Below, in pieces: positions 52,836 to 61,228 of a stretch of DNA of 64,000 nt. The stretch is from an uncultured Muribaculaceae bacterium (GTDB lineage Bacteria; Bacteroidota; Bacteroidia; Bacteroidales; Muribaculaceae), in NCBI GenBank assembly GCA_934667475.1, contig CAKUMB010000009.1, positions 20,238 through 84,237 on the forward strand, given 5' to 3'. Below the pieces are notes generated by a model that did no database searches, had not been told where the DNA came from, and saw nothing but the letters and a program-made list of their open reading frames with translations. Both the position numbers and the translations under genes were made by a program. Within the stretch, counting starts at the first letter, position 1, and every line of letters starts with the position of its first letter.

Positions 52836-53483
52836 ATGAAGTATTTCATTGCCAACAACGGCCAGCAATCGGGTCCGTTTGAACTGCAAGACCTCGTGGC
52901 CAATGGTCTGACACCCAATTCGCTGGTGTGGCACGACGGCATGGCTGGCTGGCAACAGGCCACCAGCGTGCCCGAAGTGGCGCAACTGCTCATGCCACAG
53001 CAGCCGCAGTACCAGCAACAACCTTACCAGCAGCCTCCATATCAGCAGCAGTATCAGCAGCAACCCTATCAGCAGCAACCCTATCAGCAGCAGTATCAGC
53101 AGCAACCCTATCAGCAGCAACCCTATCAGCAGCAGCCCTATCAGCAGCAGCCCTACAGTGCCAACGCCACCATGGGGTTTGGCGAGGCCATTAAGGTGTG
53201 CTTCAACAAATATGCCGACTTCTCGGGCCGCGCATCGCGCGCCGAATTCTGGTGGTTCTATCTGTTCACCTTCCTTGTGTCGCTCATCTCCTGCGGTGTG
53301 GCCTGCCTTGTGTTCTTAATCCCGCAGTATGCCGTGGGAGCTCGACGCCTGCACGACACCGGCCGCAGCGGTTGGCTGCAGCTGCTGGGCCTGGTTCCAT
53401 TTGTGGGCCTAATTCTCATCTACTGGTGGGTGCTTGAGGGTGACCAGGGCACAAACCAATATGGCGGCAAGCCCATTTGCTAA
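52836..53483 (+). CDS. GYF_2 and DUF805 domain membrane protein with Gln/Tyr/Pro repeats
   Basis: A 215-residue protein in three parts. Residues 1-55 form a GYF_2 domain (KYFIANNGQQSGPFELQDL, then NSLVWHDGMAGWQ). Residues about 58-108 are a low-complexity linker of YQQQP units encoded by tandem DNA repeats. The rest is a DUF805 domain (CFNKYADFSGRASRAEFWWF, a helix, then GARRLHDTGRSGWLQLLGLV and a last helix). GYF_2 is thought to bind proline-rich peptides, and the protein's own linker is rich in Pro, so self- or partner binding is possible. The function is unknown. The related gene at 61229-61789 starts with the same kind of domain. Confidence 0.85.
   Translation: MKYFIANNGQQSGPFELQDLVANGLTPNSLVWHDGMAGWQQATSVPEVAQLLMPQQPQYQQQPYQQPPYQQQYQQQPYQQQPYQQQYQQQPYQQQPYQQQPYQQQPYSANATMGFGEAIKVCFNKYADFSGRASRAEFWWFYLFTFLVSLISCGVACLVFLIPQYAVGARRLHDTGRSGWLQLLGLVPFVGLILIYWWVLEGDQGTNQYGGKPIC
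53040..53153 (+). repeat. Tandem repeats coding the Gln/Tyr/Pro linker
   Basis: Two perfect 42-bp copies (53040-53081 and 53082-53123) then two perfect 15-bp copies (53124-53138 and 53139-53153). All units are multiples of three, so changes in copy number keep the frame. Confidence 0.9.
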
Positions 53484-53496
53484 GCGGCACTCCGGC

Positions 53497-53973
53497 ATGA
53501 ATCGCATCACCTATGCGGCCGCAATCGCGGCTGCTATGATTGTTGCGGCCACCGGCTGCCGCAGCATCACCACACTGCCAGCCACCAGCGGGCAGCCCGT
53601 GGTCGACTCCGAGCCCGCCGACGTGAGCGCAACCACGCTCATAGTGAGCTACGACAGCACAGCCATAAGCCGCAGTCAAATCGAGGCCGAGGCGCGCCGC
53701 CGCAAGGCCACGGTCGTCTACTCCTACCGCATAGTCAGCGCCATTGCGGTGAAAACAGCCCCCGGGGCCGACATCGAGGCCGAGCGTCGCGCCTTCGCAC
53801 ACATCCGCGGCGTGACGGCAGTGGAGCGCGACCGCATTATGCACCTCGACTGGGCGCGCCTCAATAGCGCGCCCAGCTGGTCGCTTTTGCCCCAATTGTG
53901 GCCGCCATTGCACAGCAAGAGGCAAAATGTGCCACAGTTGTTTTGTGGTTTCGCCCAAAATGTCTATTTTTGA
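53497..53973 (+). CDS. Lipoprotein with inhibitor I9-like (subtilisin propeptide-like) domain
   Basis: A 158-residue predicted lipoprotein. The signal peptide (MNRITYAAAIAAAMIVAAT) ends in the lipobox TGC. Residues about 45-125 resemble the inhibitor I9 fold: TTLIVSYDSTAISRSQIEAE, then ATVVYSYRIVSAIAVKTAPG and IRGVTAVERDRIM. No protease follows. The last approximately 30 residues (from PSWSLLPQLW) do not look like this fold, and the following gene's promoter overlaps the final codons; a former stop may have been lost. The frame is open from 53434, but the ATG at 53497 starts the signal peptide. It might inhibit or chaperone a secreted protease; this is inference. Confidence 0.65.
   Translation: MNRITYAAAIAAAMIVAATGCRSITTLPATSGQPVVDSEPADVSATTLIVSYDSTAISRSQIEAEARRRKATVVYSYRIVSAIAVKTAPGADIEAERRAFAHIRGVTAVERDRIMHLDWARLNSAPSWSLLPQLWPPLHSKRQNVPQLFCGFAQNVYF
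53942..53972 (+). promoter_or_regulatory. Promoter of the CoA-transferase gene
   Basis: TTTG at 53942-53945, 19 bases, then TATTTTTG at 53965-53972, within the last codons of the I9-like gene. It leaves a leader of about 62 bases before 54042. Confidence 0.65.
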
Positions 53974-54041
53974 GGCCGCAAAGCGAATAGCAAATTACTA
54001 TATCTATATTGTCAACTTATTTTCTGAAATAAAATTCAAAC

Positions 54042-55541
54042 ATGATCTATCCAGTACTTACGCCCGAAGAGGCCGCCGAATATGTGCAGAACGGCTTCTC
54101 GATAGGCATTTCAGGATTCACAGTGCCGGGCAACCCCAAGGTGGTGACCCCCGCAATAGCAGCCAAAGCCCGCCGCGAGCATGAGGCAGGCCGCGAGTTT
54201 AAGGTAAACATTTTCTCGGGTGCGTCGTCGAACGACTTCACCGATGGCGAGCTGTCGCGTGCACACGCCATCAACTTCCGCGCCCCCTACCAGTCGCTGC
54301 CCGAGCTGCGCAACCGCATCAACGCCCACGAGCTGCACTACAACGACCGTCACCTGAGCGAAATGGCCCAGGAGTTCCGCTATGGCTTCTATGGCAAAAT
54401 GGACCTTGCCATCATTGAGGTGCAGAGCATCGACGACAACGGCGACATGGTGCTTGGCACCGCAGTGGGCAACTCGCCCACATGGCTGCAAGTGGCCGAC
54501 AAGGTGATTATTGAGATCAACGACCAGATACCCGAGTCGATACGCGGCCTGCACGACAACTATGTGCCGCTCGACCCGCCCTACCGCCGCGAGATTCCCA
54601 TCTACAAAGCCAGCGACCGCGCCGGCACACCCACTGCCCACGTCGACCCCAAAAAGGTGCTTGGCGTGGTATACAGCTCGAAGCCCCTGGGCAAGAGCAG
54701 CGCATTCACTCCTGTAGACGACACCACTCGCAACATTGGCCGCAACGTGTGCAACTTCCTCATCAACGAGATGAAGCAGGGCCGCATGCCCAAGACGTTC
54801 CTCCCCATCCAGTCGGGTGTGGGCAACATTGCCAACGCCGTGCTCGACTCGCTCGACACCAGCACCGAGATTCCGCCGTTTGAAATGTACACCGAGGTGG
54901 TGCAAGACAGCGTGGTGAAGCTGCTGCTCAGCGGCCGCTGCAAGTTTGCCAGCACCTGCTCGATGACGTTCTCGCACGAGGCCATGATGGACTTCTTTGC
55001 CAACGTGGACAAGCTGCACGACAAGCTGCTGATGCGCCCGAGCGAAATCAGCAACAACCCCGAGGTGATTCGCCGCATAGGCGTGATTTCGATGAACACC
55101 GCCATCGAGTGCGACATCTTCGGCAACATCAACTCGTCGCACGTGAGCGGCACACGCCTGATGAACGGCATCGGCGGCTCGGGCGACTTCACCCGCAACG
55201 CCTACGTGTCGATATTCATGTGCCCGTCGATTAAGAAAGACGGTGCCATCAGCACCATCGTGCCTATGGTGACACACGTCGACCACACAATCCACTCGGT
55301 AGACATCATCGTCACCGACCAGGGCGTGGCCGACCTGCGCTTCAAGGATCCCATCCAGGCAGCCGAGGAGATTATCGAAAAGGCAGCGCACCCCATGTAC
55401 CGTCCGCTGCTGCGCGAATACCTGAAGCTGTCGAAGGGCGGCCACATCGTGCAAAACCTCGACCTGGCCCTGTCGTTCCACCGCACCCTCATGGCCGAGG
55501 GCGACATGAGCAAGACCGACTACTCTAAGTATATGAAATAA
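54042..55541 (+). CDS. Succinate/acetyl-CoA CoA-transferase (acetyl-CoA hydrolase family)
   Basis: A 499-residue enzyme of the acetyl-CoA hydrolase/transferase family (CAT1/SCACT type). The N-terminal domain has GFSIGISGFTVPGNPKVVTP and FSGASSNDF; the C-terminal one has IQSGVGNIANAVLDSL and EMYTEVVQDSVV, with the Glu that forms the CoA thioester. GIGGSGDFTRNAYVSIFMCP and VDIIVTDQGVADLR are near the end. In succinate- and propionate-producing Bacteroidales such an enzyme exchanges CoA between succinate, acetate and propionate, fitting the frdCAB operon. Its acceptor is not proven. It has its own promoter and terminator. Confidence 0.92.
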   Translation: MIYPVLTPEEAAEYVQNGFSIGISGFTVPGNPKVVTPAIAAKARREHEAGREFKVNIFSGASSNDFTDGELSRAHAINFRAPYQSLPELRNRINAHELHYNDRHLSEMAQEFRYGFYGKMDLAIIEVQSIDDNGDMVLGTAVGNSPTWLQVADKVIIEINDQIPESIRGLHDNYVPLDPPYRREIPIYKASDRAGTPTAHVDPKKVLGVVYSSKPLGKSSAFTPVDDTTRNIGRNVCNFLINEMKQGRMPKTFLPIQSGVGNIANAVLDSLDTSTEIPPFEMYTEVVQDSVVKLLLSGRCKFASTCSMTFSHEAMMDFFANVDKLHDKLLMRPSEISNNPEVIRRIGVISMNTAIECDIFGNINSSHVSGTRLMNGIGGSGDFTRNAYVSIFMCPSIKKDGAISTIVPMVTHVDHTIHSVDIIVTDQGVADLRFKDPIQAAEEIIEKAAHPMYRPLLREYLKLSKGGHIVQNLDLALSFHRTLMAEGDMSKTDYSKYMK

Positions 55542-55604
55542 AACGGCTGGCGGGGCCATGCGCCCCAGTCGCACCGAAAAGAGAAAATTACACATACGTT
55601 ATAT

Positions 55605-55638
55605 GGCGGGCGGCCACACTTAGGTGAGGCCGCCCGCC
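55605..55638 (+). terminator. Terminator of the CoA-transferase gene
   Basis: An 11-bp perfect G+C-rich stem (55605-55615 with 55628-55638) and a 12-base loop, about 65 bases after the stop. The T-run is short. Confidence 0.75.
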
Positions 55639-55723
55639 TTGCGCAATTGAGGCAATGGTGTAAAAAATGTTATATCGAGCACACTGCCGCGCCAAGGCCG
55701 AGTGTGATTCCATTATTTTTCAG

Positions 55724-55731
55724 TAACTTTG
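55724..55731 (+). promoter_or_regulatory. Probable -7 element of nagB
   Basis: TAACTTTG, 52 bases before the start at 55784, in an A+T-rich leader. The -33 TTG is not clear. Confidence 0.5.
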
Positions 55732-55783
55732 CAAACAGAAAATAAAATATTAAAAACTCATTAATAAAATTTAAAAACAAACT

Positions 55784-56593
55784 ATGAGACTGATTATCGA
55801 ACCCGATTACGAGAAAGTATCAGAGTGGGCAGCCAACTACGTGGCTTCACGCATCAACGCCGCCAAACCCACAGCCGAGAAACCCTTTGTGCTGGGTTGC
55901 CCCACCGGCAGCTCACCCCTGGGCATGTACAAGAAACTCATTGAGCTTAACAAGGCCGGCAAGGTGTCGTTCCAGAACGTGGTGACCTTCAACATGGACG
56001 AGTATGTGGGTCTGCCCGAGGAGCACCCCGAAAGCTACCACTCGTTTATGTGGAACAACTTCTTCAGTCACATCGACATCAAAAAGGAGAATGTGAACAT
56101 ACTCAACGGCAACGCCGAAGACCTGGAGAAGGAGTGCGCCGACTATGAGGCTCGCATCGCCAAGGCTGGCGGCATCGACCTGTTTATGGGCGGCGTTGGC
56201 CCCGACGGCCACATCGCTTTCAACGAGCCGGGCTCGTCGCTCACTTCGCTCACCCGCCAGAAGACCCTCACCCAGGACACCATCATCGCCAACAGCCGCT
56301 TCTTTGACAACGACGTGAACAAGGTGCCCAAGACCGCGCTCACTGTGGGCGTAGGCACTGTGATGGCCGCCAAGAGCGTGATGATCATCGTCAACGGCTA
56401 TAAGAAGGCTCCCGCACTGCAAGCTGCAGTCGAGGGTGCCGTGTCGCAAATGTGCACACTGAGCGCGCTGCAAATGCACCGCAAGGCTGTGATTATCTGC
56501 GACGAAGACGCCACCATGGACCTGAAGGTGTCCACCTACCGCTACTTCAAGGACATCGAGAGCAAGAACCTCGACCCGAAGTCGCTGCTCTAA
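55784..56593 (+). CDS. nagB: Glucosamine-6-phosphate deaminase NagB
   Basis: A 269-residue enzyme that turns glucosamine 6-phosphate into fructose 6-phosphate and ammonia, feeding amino sugars from host glycans or cell wall into glycolysis. Motifs: LGCPTGSSPLGMYKKL (phosphate site), TFNMDEYVGLPEEHPESYHS (the Asp of the active site), GGVGPDGHIAFNEPGSS (Asp/His catalytic pair) and LTVGVGTVMAAK. Size and spacing match the E. coli enzyme. No nagA or transporter is adjacent. Flanked by its own promoter element and a strong terminator. Confidence 0.96.
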   Translation: MRLIIEPDYEKVSEWAANYVASRINAAKPTAEKPFVLGCPTGSSPLGMYKKLIELNKAGKVSFQNVVTFNMDEYVGLPEEHPESYHSFMWNNFFSHIDIKKENVNILNGNAEDLEKECADYEARIAKAGGIDLFMGGVGPDGHIAFNEPGSSLTSLTRQKTLTQDTIIANSRFFDNDVNKVPKTALTVGVGTVMAAKSVMIIVNGYKKAPALQAAVEGAVSQMCTLSALQMHRKAVIICDEDATMDLKVSTYRYFKDIESKNLDPKSLL

Positions 56594-56634
56594 TCATAGA
56601 AGCCCACACACATATATAAGTGGCACACAGCATA

Positions 56635-56695
56635 GCGCGGCCACGGCAGCCCCCCTCCTACAGCAGGCGGCGCCGTGGCCGCGCCGCTTTTTTTT
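56635..56695 (+). terminator. Terminator of nagB
   Basis: A perfect 13-bp G+C-rich stem (56635-56647 with 56672-56684) followed by CGC and a run of eight T (56688-56695). Confidence 0.9.
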
Positions 56696-56765
56696 GCAGG
56701 CTGACGCGCATTAAGCAATCTGGCGGCTCAATTGCGGCTAAATTACATAATTATTACAAACATTG

Positions 56766-56796
56766 TTGCTGGTTACAAAATAAAAGCATACCTTTG
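56766..56796 (+). promoter_or_regulatory. Promoter of the interrupted T9SS cargo gene
   Basis: TTG at 56766-56768, 20 bases, then TACCTTTG at 56789-56796, 52 bases before the ATG at 56848. An intact promoter hints that the gene is still expressed. Confidence 0.65.
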
Positions 56797-56847
56797 CAAA
56801 ACGTAACAAACTATAAAAACATTAGACATCAAAAATATATTCAGCCA

Positions 56848-59343
56848 ATGAACAAACTTCTACTTCTGGCGTCGACAATGGCGCTCACTGCAGCCTCAGC
56901 GCTGCAGGCACAAACGGCGGCCCTGGTGCAGCACAGCAGCGCACAGGCCGTGAGTTTCAATGCAGGCAAGGCCACAGTGCTCAACCCCAACGCTGCCCCC
57001 ACTGTGGCAGTAAAGAGCCTGCCCAGAGGACTAAAACTGCGCGTAACGCGCACCGCAGACGGCGCACTGCTCAAGCAGCTGGTGAAGCCAGCTGCCGGCC
57101 AAAGCGCAGTGAAGGCATCGAAAAAGCATCTTGCACCGGCCAAGGCCGAATCCACAGCATCGCTCTACGAGAGTTTTGAAGACTAGGACGGTGAGAACGA
57201 CGACTGGGTGCCGAGCAACTGGAGCCGCGTGGTCACTGCCGACACTCTGAAGAACTTTAACGGCAACTGCACATGGCACGTGTCGGGCGCAGTGTCGTTT
57301 GGCCCGCAACCCGCCGACGGCAACTACATGGCCACATGCAACGCGGCCATCCAGTATAACGACAACGGCAACCCCATCACCTATCCACAAGACGAATGGC
57401 TCATAAGTCCCGAGGTGACAGTGAAGGACAACGAGAAACTTATATTCACCGCAGGCTACTCACCACTGTTCCTGTTCAACACCACAAGCGGCGTGGACTG
57501 GAGCAACATGAAATTTCTGAAGCGCGAGGTGTCGGCCACCATCAAGGTGATGGTGCGCGAAGTGGGCGGCGAGTGGAAGCAGCTGCTCGACATGTATGAC
57601 CTCTACAAGGACATGGACTTTGTAACGCTGTTCAACGACTACAGCGACGTGGCCAACTATAGCTACTCTCTGTCTTTGGCCGACTATGTGGGCAAAAAGG
57701 TGCAGGTTGCCTTCCGCTATGTGGGCGCCGACGGCAACGTGGTGGGCATCGACGCCGTGAAGATAGGCATTCCGCAGCCGCAGGCAGCCTACCTGCGTCC
57801 GCAGGGCGCATTCTTCTTCGGCTTCAGCGACGACTACAAATTCCTGAGCGACAAGGACGGCAACGGCCTGATGCTGACGCCTGCCTACACCGACATCACC
57901 TGGCAGAACACCAGCAACGACGAGAGCGAGACGTTCCAGTGGCAGTATGACACCCCCGACGGCAAGGCCGGCACAAGCAACGAGGCCGAACTCACTGTGA
58001 ACTACCCCGCCGACTACACCACGGCTTACAACTGGTTTAACATTCCCACCCTCACCGCAAGTGCCGAAGGCGCCACCGACTCAAAATACAAGTGGAGCGG
58101 ACTGGGCTTCCAGGCCGGCGGCCACGCCCAATACACCGGCAGCGACAACACCGTCACCCAATATGGCGTGGGCAACTACGACATCAAAAACCAGTTCTAC
58201 CAAATTCAGGCTGCCGACAACCAGCCGCTGTATGGCTACTTCGACGGCATCGACAATGTGTGGACTCAGATTTTCGGCACACAGGCTCACCTCTATGGCA
58301 TAGCCAACTACTTCGAAGAGCCGCTGCACCCCTACTCGCTGTCGAAAGTGTCGGTGCTTGGCAAAGGCGAATTTGCAAGCGACGCGCTGCTCAAGCTCAA
58401 CGTGATTGAACTTGACGAGGACGGCAATCTGAGCGACACCATTGCCACCGCCGAATGCAAAGGCTCTGACGTGATTCAAACCAACGTGGGCCTCGGCGCC
58501 AAATATGCCGCAATACCATTCACACTGAAAGAGCCCGTGTCGGTAGAGACCCCGCTGCTGGTGGTGCTTGAAGGCTTTGACAACAGCAAGACCATTAACT
58601 TCGGTGCATTCCAGAGCGGCGCCGACCCCACAGGCGAAACCAACGGCTACTTCCTGATGCGCACCACCAGCGACGGCGAGTCCACCGAAGCCCTCTATCC
58701 GCTTAGCACACTCAGCACCAGCGCAGGCAAATGCTACAGTTCGTTCCTGTTCAACCTCAACGCCGACTACGGCTGGTTTGAGCTCGACGACAAAAACGTG
58801 ACCTACGATGAAGAAGGCACCGTGGTGGTCAACCTGCCCGCCACCAACGCCACCACCACATACGATGTGCTGGCTTCAGAGGCCTCGGCCAAGTGGCAAT
58901 ATCAGTTTGACACCGACGAAGGCACAGCGCCCGACTGGATCACCATGAAGCTGGCCGACGCCAAGGCTACCGACGACGTGATTGACGGCCGAGGCAAAAT
59001 CACCTTCAGCGCTGCCAACCTGCCCGCTGGCGTTGACGAACGCGCCGCTACAATGGTGATTGGCACCCCCGGCGGCTACAAAGAGTTCTACATTGTGCAA
59101 AGCAACGGCAGCGGCATTGCCAACGTGGCTTCGCAGCTTGGCGTGAAGGCCACCAGCGTGGGCGGCGACTTTGCAGTGAGCGCACCTGCCGGCGTGAGCG
59201 GCGTGAGCGTGTTCACAGTGGCTGGCCAGCTGGTGAAGACGGCCGCCGTGAGCGGAAACTGCGTGGTGCCTGCGCAAGACCTTGCACACGGCCTCTACCT
59301 GCTGCGCTTCACCAACGGCGCAACCGTTAAGGTGGTGAAGTAA
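56848..59343 (+). pseudogene. T9SS-secreted protein interrupted by an in-frame TAG at codon 113
   Basis: One reading frame of 831 codons split by a single TAG at 57184-57186. Before it: a signal peptide (MNKLLLLASTMALTAASALQAQ) and a Lys/Ala-rich stretch up to SLYESFED. After it the same frame runs on with DGENDDWVPSNWSRVV to the end at 59343. In related proteins ESFED is followed by Trp (TGG), so TGG to TAG is the simplest change. Beyond are a choice-of-anchor/jelly-roll-like domain (LISPEVTVKDNEKLIFTAGY), repeats of beta structure and a C-terminal T9SS type A sorting domain (GVSVFTVAGQLVKTA, then GLYLLRFTNG). TAG is an ordinary stop elsewhere here. It may be a fresh pseudogene, a read-through site, or a sequencing error. 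Without read-through, only 112 residues are made. Confidence 0.85.
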
Positions 59344-59376
59344 CCCCCCCCACTACACAGCACACCCACATAACAC

Positions 59377-59417
59377 AGCGGTGCGGACTCCCACAGAGTT
59401 CCGTACCGCTTGTTTTT
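59377..59417 (+). terminator. Terminator after the interrupted cargo gene
   Basis: An imperfect stem, AGCGGTGCGGACTC (59377-59390) with its near complement ending at 59410, followed by TGTTTTT. 33 bases after the stop. Confidence 0.7.
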
Positions 59418-59534
59418 AGTTCCTTCCGGAAGTCTAATAAAGCGTCTTGGAAATGATACATAATTGCTAAAATAGCATTTTGAACGAAGGTTTAGTTGTT
59501 TGGTTGGTGTTTTTTTGAAAAATTACCTTTTCTA

Positions 59535-59565
59535 TTGTTGATTTTATAAAAAATATATATATTTG
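59535..59565 (+). promoter_or_regulatory. Promoter of the A+T-rich secreted-protein gene
   Basis: TTG at 59535-59537, 20 bases, then TATATTTG at 59558-59565, giving a very short leader before the ATG at 59590. Confidence 0.6.
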
Positions 59566-59589
59566 TATCGACCAATTAACTCATGGCCT

Positions 59590-60120
59590 ATGAGACGTTT
59601 TACTTTAATTTTAACTGCAATAATAGCAGTTATCGCTAATGCAAACACAGTGAACATTAGCAAAGAAGATGCGTTGAGCCTTATTAAACAGCAGTTGGGG
59701 AACAAGCCTTTCGACTACTACGTGGCAAGTGTCAATGAAGTTTATGACGATGGAGAAGAGTCTTGTGTCTTAGACTCCGTTCCTAATGAGACCTGGCTTA
59801 AATGTCCCCAAAAAAAATGGCTGTTCTTCGTAGATGAGCAGCCTATGACCAATTGGGACCATAAATGTTCTTTTTTTTACGTTCCACAAGAAAATCCATT
59901 TGAGGGCCAAATGACTATTTTGTTAAATACTCCTTGCATGGGGAATGAAACCATTTGTGTGACATCTGTTTCAGGCAACAGCCTACCCGTAAACATTAAA
60001 TGTGCCAAAGGTGATGAATCCATTGAAATTCAAACTAACGACATCCCAAGTGGACAGTGTCTTGTGAGCTTGCTGCAAAACGGCAAGGTTGTAGAGACAT
60101 TGCATGCAACTAAAAAATAA
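59590..60120 (+). CDS. Small secreted protein, A+T-rich, with a possible short sorting-like end
   Basis: A 176-residue exported protein. The signal peptide is MRRFTLILTAIIAVIANANT. The mature part has no recognised domain; it begins with a helical segment (KEDALSLIKQQLGNKPFDYY) and then beta-rich stretches with four or more Cys (ESCVLDSV, WLKCP, DHKCSFFYV). The C-terminal GDESIEIQTNDIPSGQCLVSLL... resembles the end of T9SS type A sorting domains (LPSG-x-YLVSL, then GKVV). DNA is visibly A+T-richer than the neighbours, as for the pair at 2858-3686. The frame is open to a TTG at 59563 within the promoter; the ATG at 59590 is used. Probably a T9SS-related cargo; function unknown. Confidence 0.7.
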   Translation: MRRFTLILTAIIAVIANANTVNISKEDALSLIKQQLGNKPFDYYVASVNEVYDDGEESCVLDSVPNETWLKCPQKKWLFFVDEQPMTNWDHKCSFFYVPQENPFEGQMTILLNTPCMGNETICVTSVSGNSLPVNIKCAKGDESIEIQTNDIPSGQCLVSLLQNGKVVETLHATKK

Positions 60121-60159
60121 AAGATAAATAATAAAGAACGATTAAAACAATTATTAGTT

Positions 60160-61137
60160 ATGAGAAGGACTTTGCTGATTATGGTGGCCATGCTGCTGGG
60201 CGCGGTGGGGCTGCAGGCACATGACTACAAGTATGAACCTCTGCCACGTGAGGGCGTGAAGTGGGTGTATGGCTATTACAAGGCCCTGACCGAGCCTGAG
60301 GATTTCGACAAGTATAAATCGCATTATGAATATGAAATCTACTTCAAGGGCGACACTGTGATGAACAGTGGCCGCAGCTACAAGAAGATGTATATGACGT
60401 TTATCGATGCACCCGAGATGGAAAGCAGTGTGTGGCCGCTGGCCTGGGTGCGCGAGAGCGACAAGCGGGTGTATGCCGTTATCAACAAGATGCACCCCTA
60501 CAACAAAACCGACATTGTAACAACCAGTGACGGCCGCCCTAAGGTGCAGGCCGACGACTACGAAACCACTGGCGAGATTATGCTGAACGACTTCAACGAC
60601 ATGCTTGGCTTCTACAAGAAGGACACATGGCCCGGCGACACAATAGTGAGAAGCGACAGCGATGTGGTGATTGACGGCTACAAACGCGTAACCTACCGAG
60701 GGAAGTACAACACAATGTATAAAATAGCCGAAGGCTATGGTGCCATTGAATGCAGCGGAAATTTTCTGTTTCCCAACCGCACGTTATTCACTGGCGGAAT
60801 TCACGACTACTCAACGGGACTTAACTACATAGCCAAGGAGAACGGCGAAATAGTGTACAAGTCGCGGCTGTATGACAAGCATCACACCGCGGTGACACCA
60901 GTGCTGGCCAACGGCGGATGCTGCATTGCGGTTGCCAATGGCGAAATCACGATCACGGCCGGCAGCGCCGCCACAACGCTGCGGCTGGTGGACATGAGCG
61001 GAACTGTGGTGGCGCAGCGCCACATTGAGGCTGGCGGCAGCGCAAGTGTGTGCACCGCCGGACTGGCTCCAGGCGTGTATGTGGCAGTGGCCACATGGGC
61101 CGGCGGAGTGCAGTGCCGCAAGGTGGCTGTGCGCTGA
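60160..61137 (+). CDS. T9SS-secreted hypothetical protein with C-terminal sorting domain
   Basis: A 325-residue exported protein. A signal peptide (MRRTLLIMVAMLLGAVGLQA) precedes a mature part of unknown fold with many aromatic residues (GVKWVYGYYKALTEPEDFDK, YEIYFKGDTVMNSGRSYKKM). GGIHDYSTGLNYI and VYKSRLYD follow. The last about 75 residues form a T9SS type A sorting domain: NGEITITAGSAATTLRLVDM, then SGTVVAQRHIEAGGSASV and GLAPGVYVAVATW, ending in KVAVR. So it should be moved across the outer membrane by the T9SS encoded in this window. Starts 39 bases after the A+T-rich secreted-protein gene, maybe on the same transcript. Function unknown. Confidence 0.85.
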   Translation: MRRTLLIMVAMLLGAVGLQAHDYKYEPLPREGVKWVYGYYKALTEPEDFDKYKSHYEYEIYFKGDTVMNSGRSYKKMYMTFIDAPEMESSVWPLAWVRESDKRVYAVINKMHPYNKTDIVTTSDGRPKVQADDYETTGEIMLNDFNDMLGFYKKDTWPGDTIVRSDSDVVIDGYKRVTYRGKYNTMYKIAEGYGAIECSGNFLFPNRTLFTGGIHDYSTGLNYIAKENGEIVYKSRLYDKHHTAVTPVLANGGCCIAVANGEITITAGSAATTLRLVDMSGTVVAQRHIEAGGSASVCTAGLAPGVYVAVATWAGGVQCRKVAVR

Positions 61138-61156
61138 CGGCGCAAAAAGGAACAGT

Positions 61157-61196
61157 TGCGGCCCGATTGCCTCTTCAGCGAAGCAGTCGGGCCGCA
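61157..61196. terminator. Terminator between the T9SS cargo gene and the GYF_2/CD225 gene
   Basis: A 14-bp stem with one wobble pair, TGCGGCCCGATTGC (61157-61170) with 61183-61196. It lies between two convergent genes and can serve both. Confidence 0.8.
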
Positions 61197-61228
61197 TTAG
61201 TTTATGTGCGTGACAATCGCCTTTATCC

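Noticed and set aside
53040..53153. Regular short repeats that could suggest a CRISPR array
   Set aside because: The units are contiguous, in frame and encode a Gln/Tyr/Pro linker; there are no unique spacers and no cas genes.
56848..59343. Genetic code change with TAG as a sense codon
   Set aside because: TAG is a normal stop for several other genes in the window (for example the lipoprotein at 6266-6985 and the glycosyltransferase at 45825-46781), so one in-frame TAG is better seen as a mutation, read-through or error.
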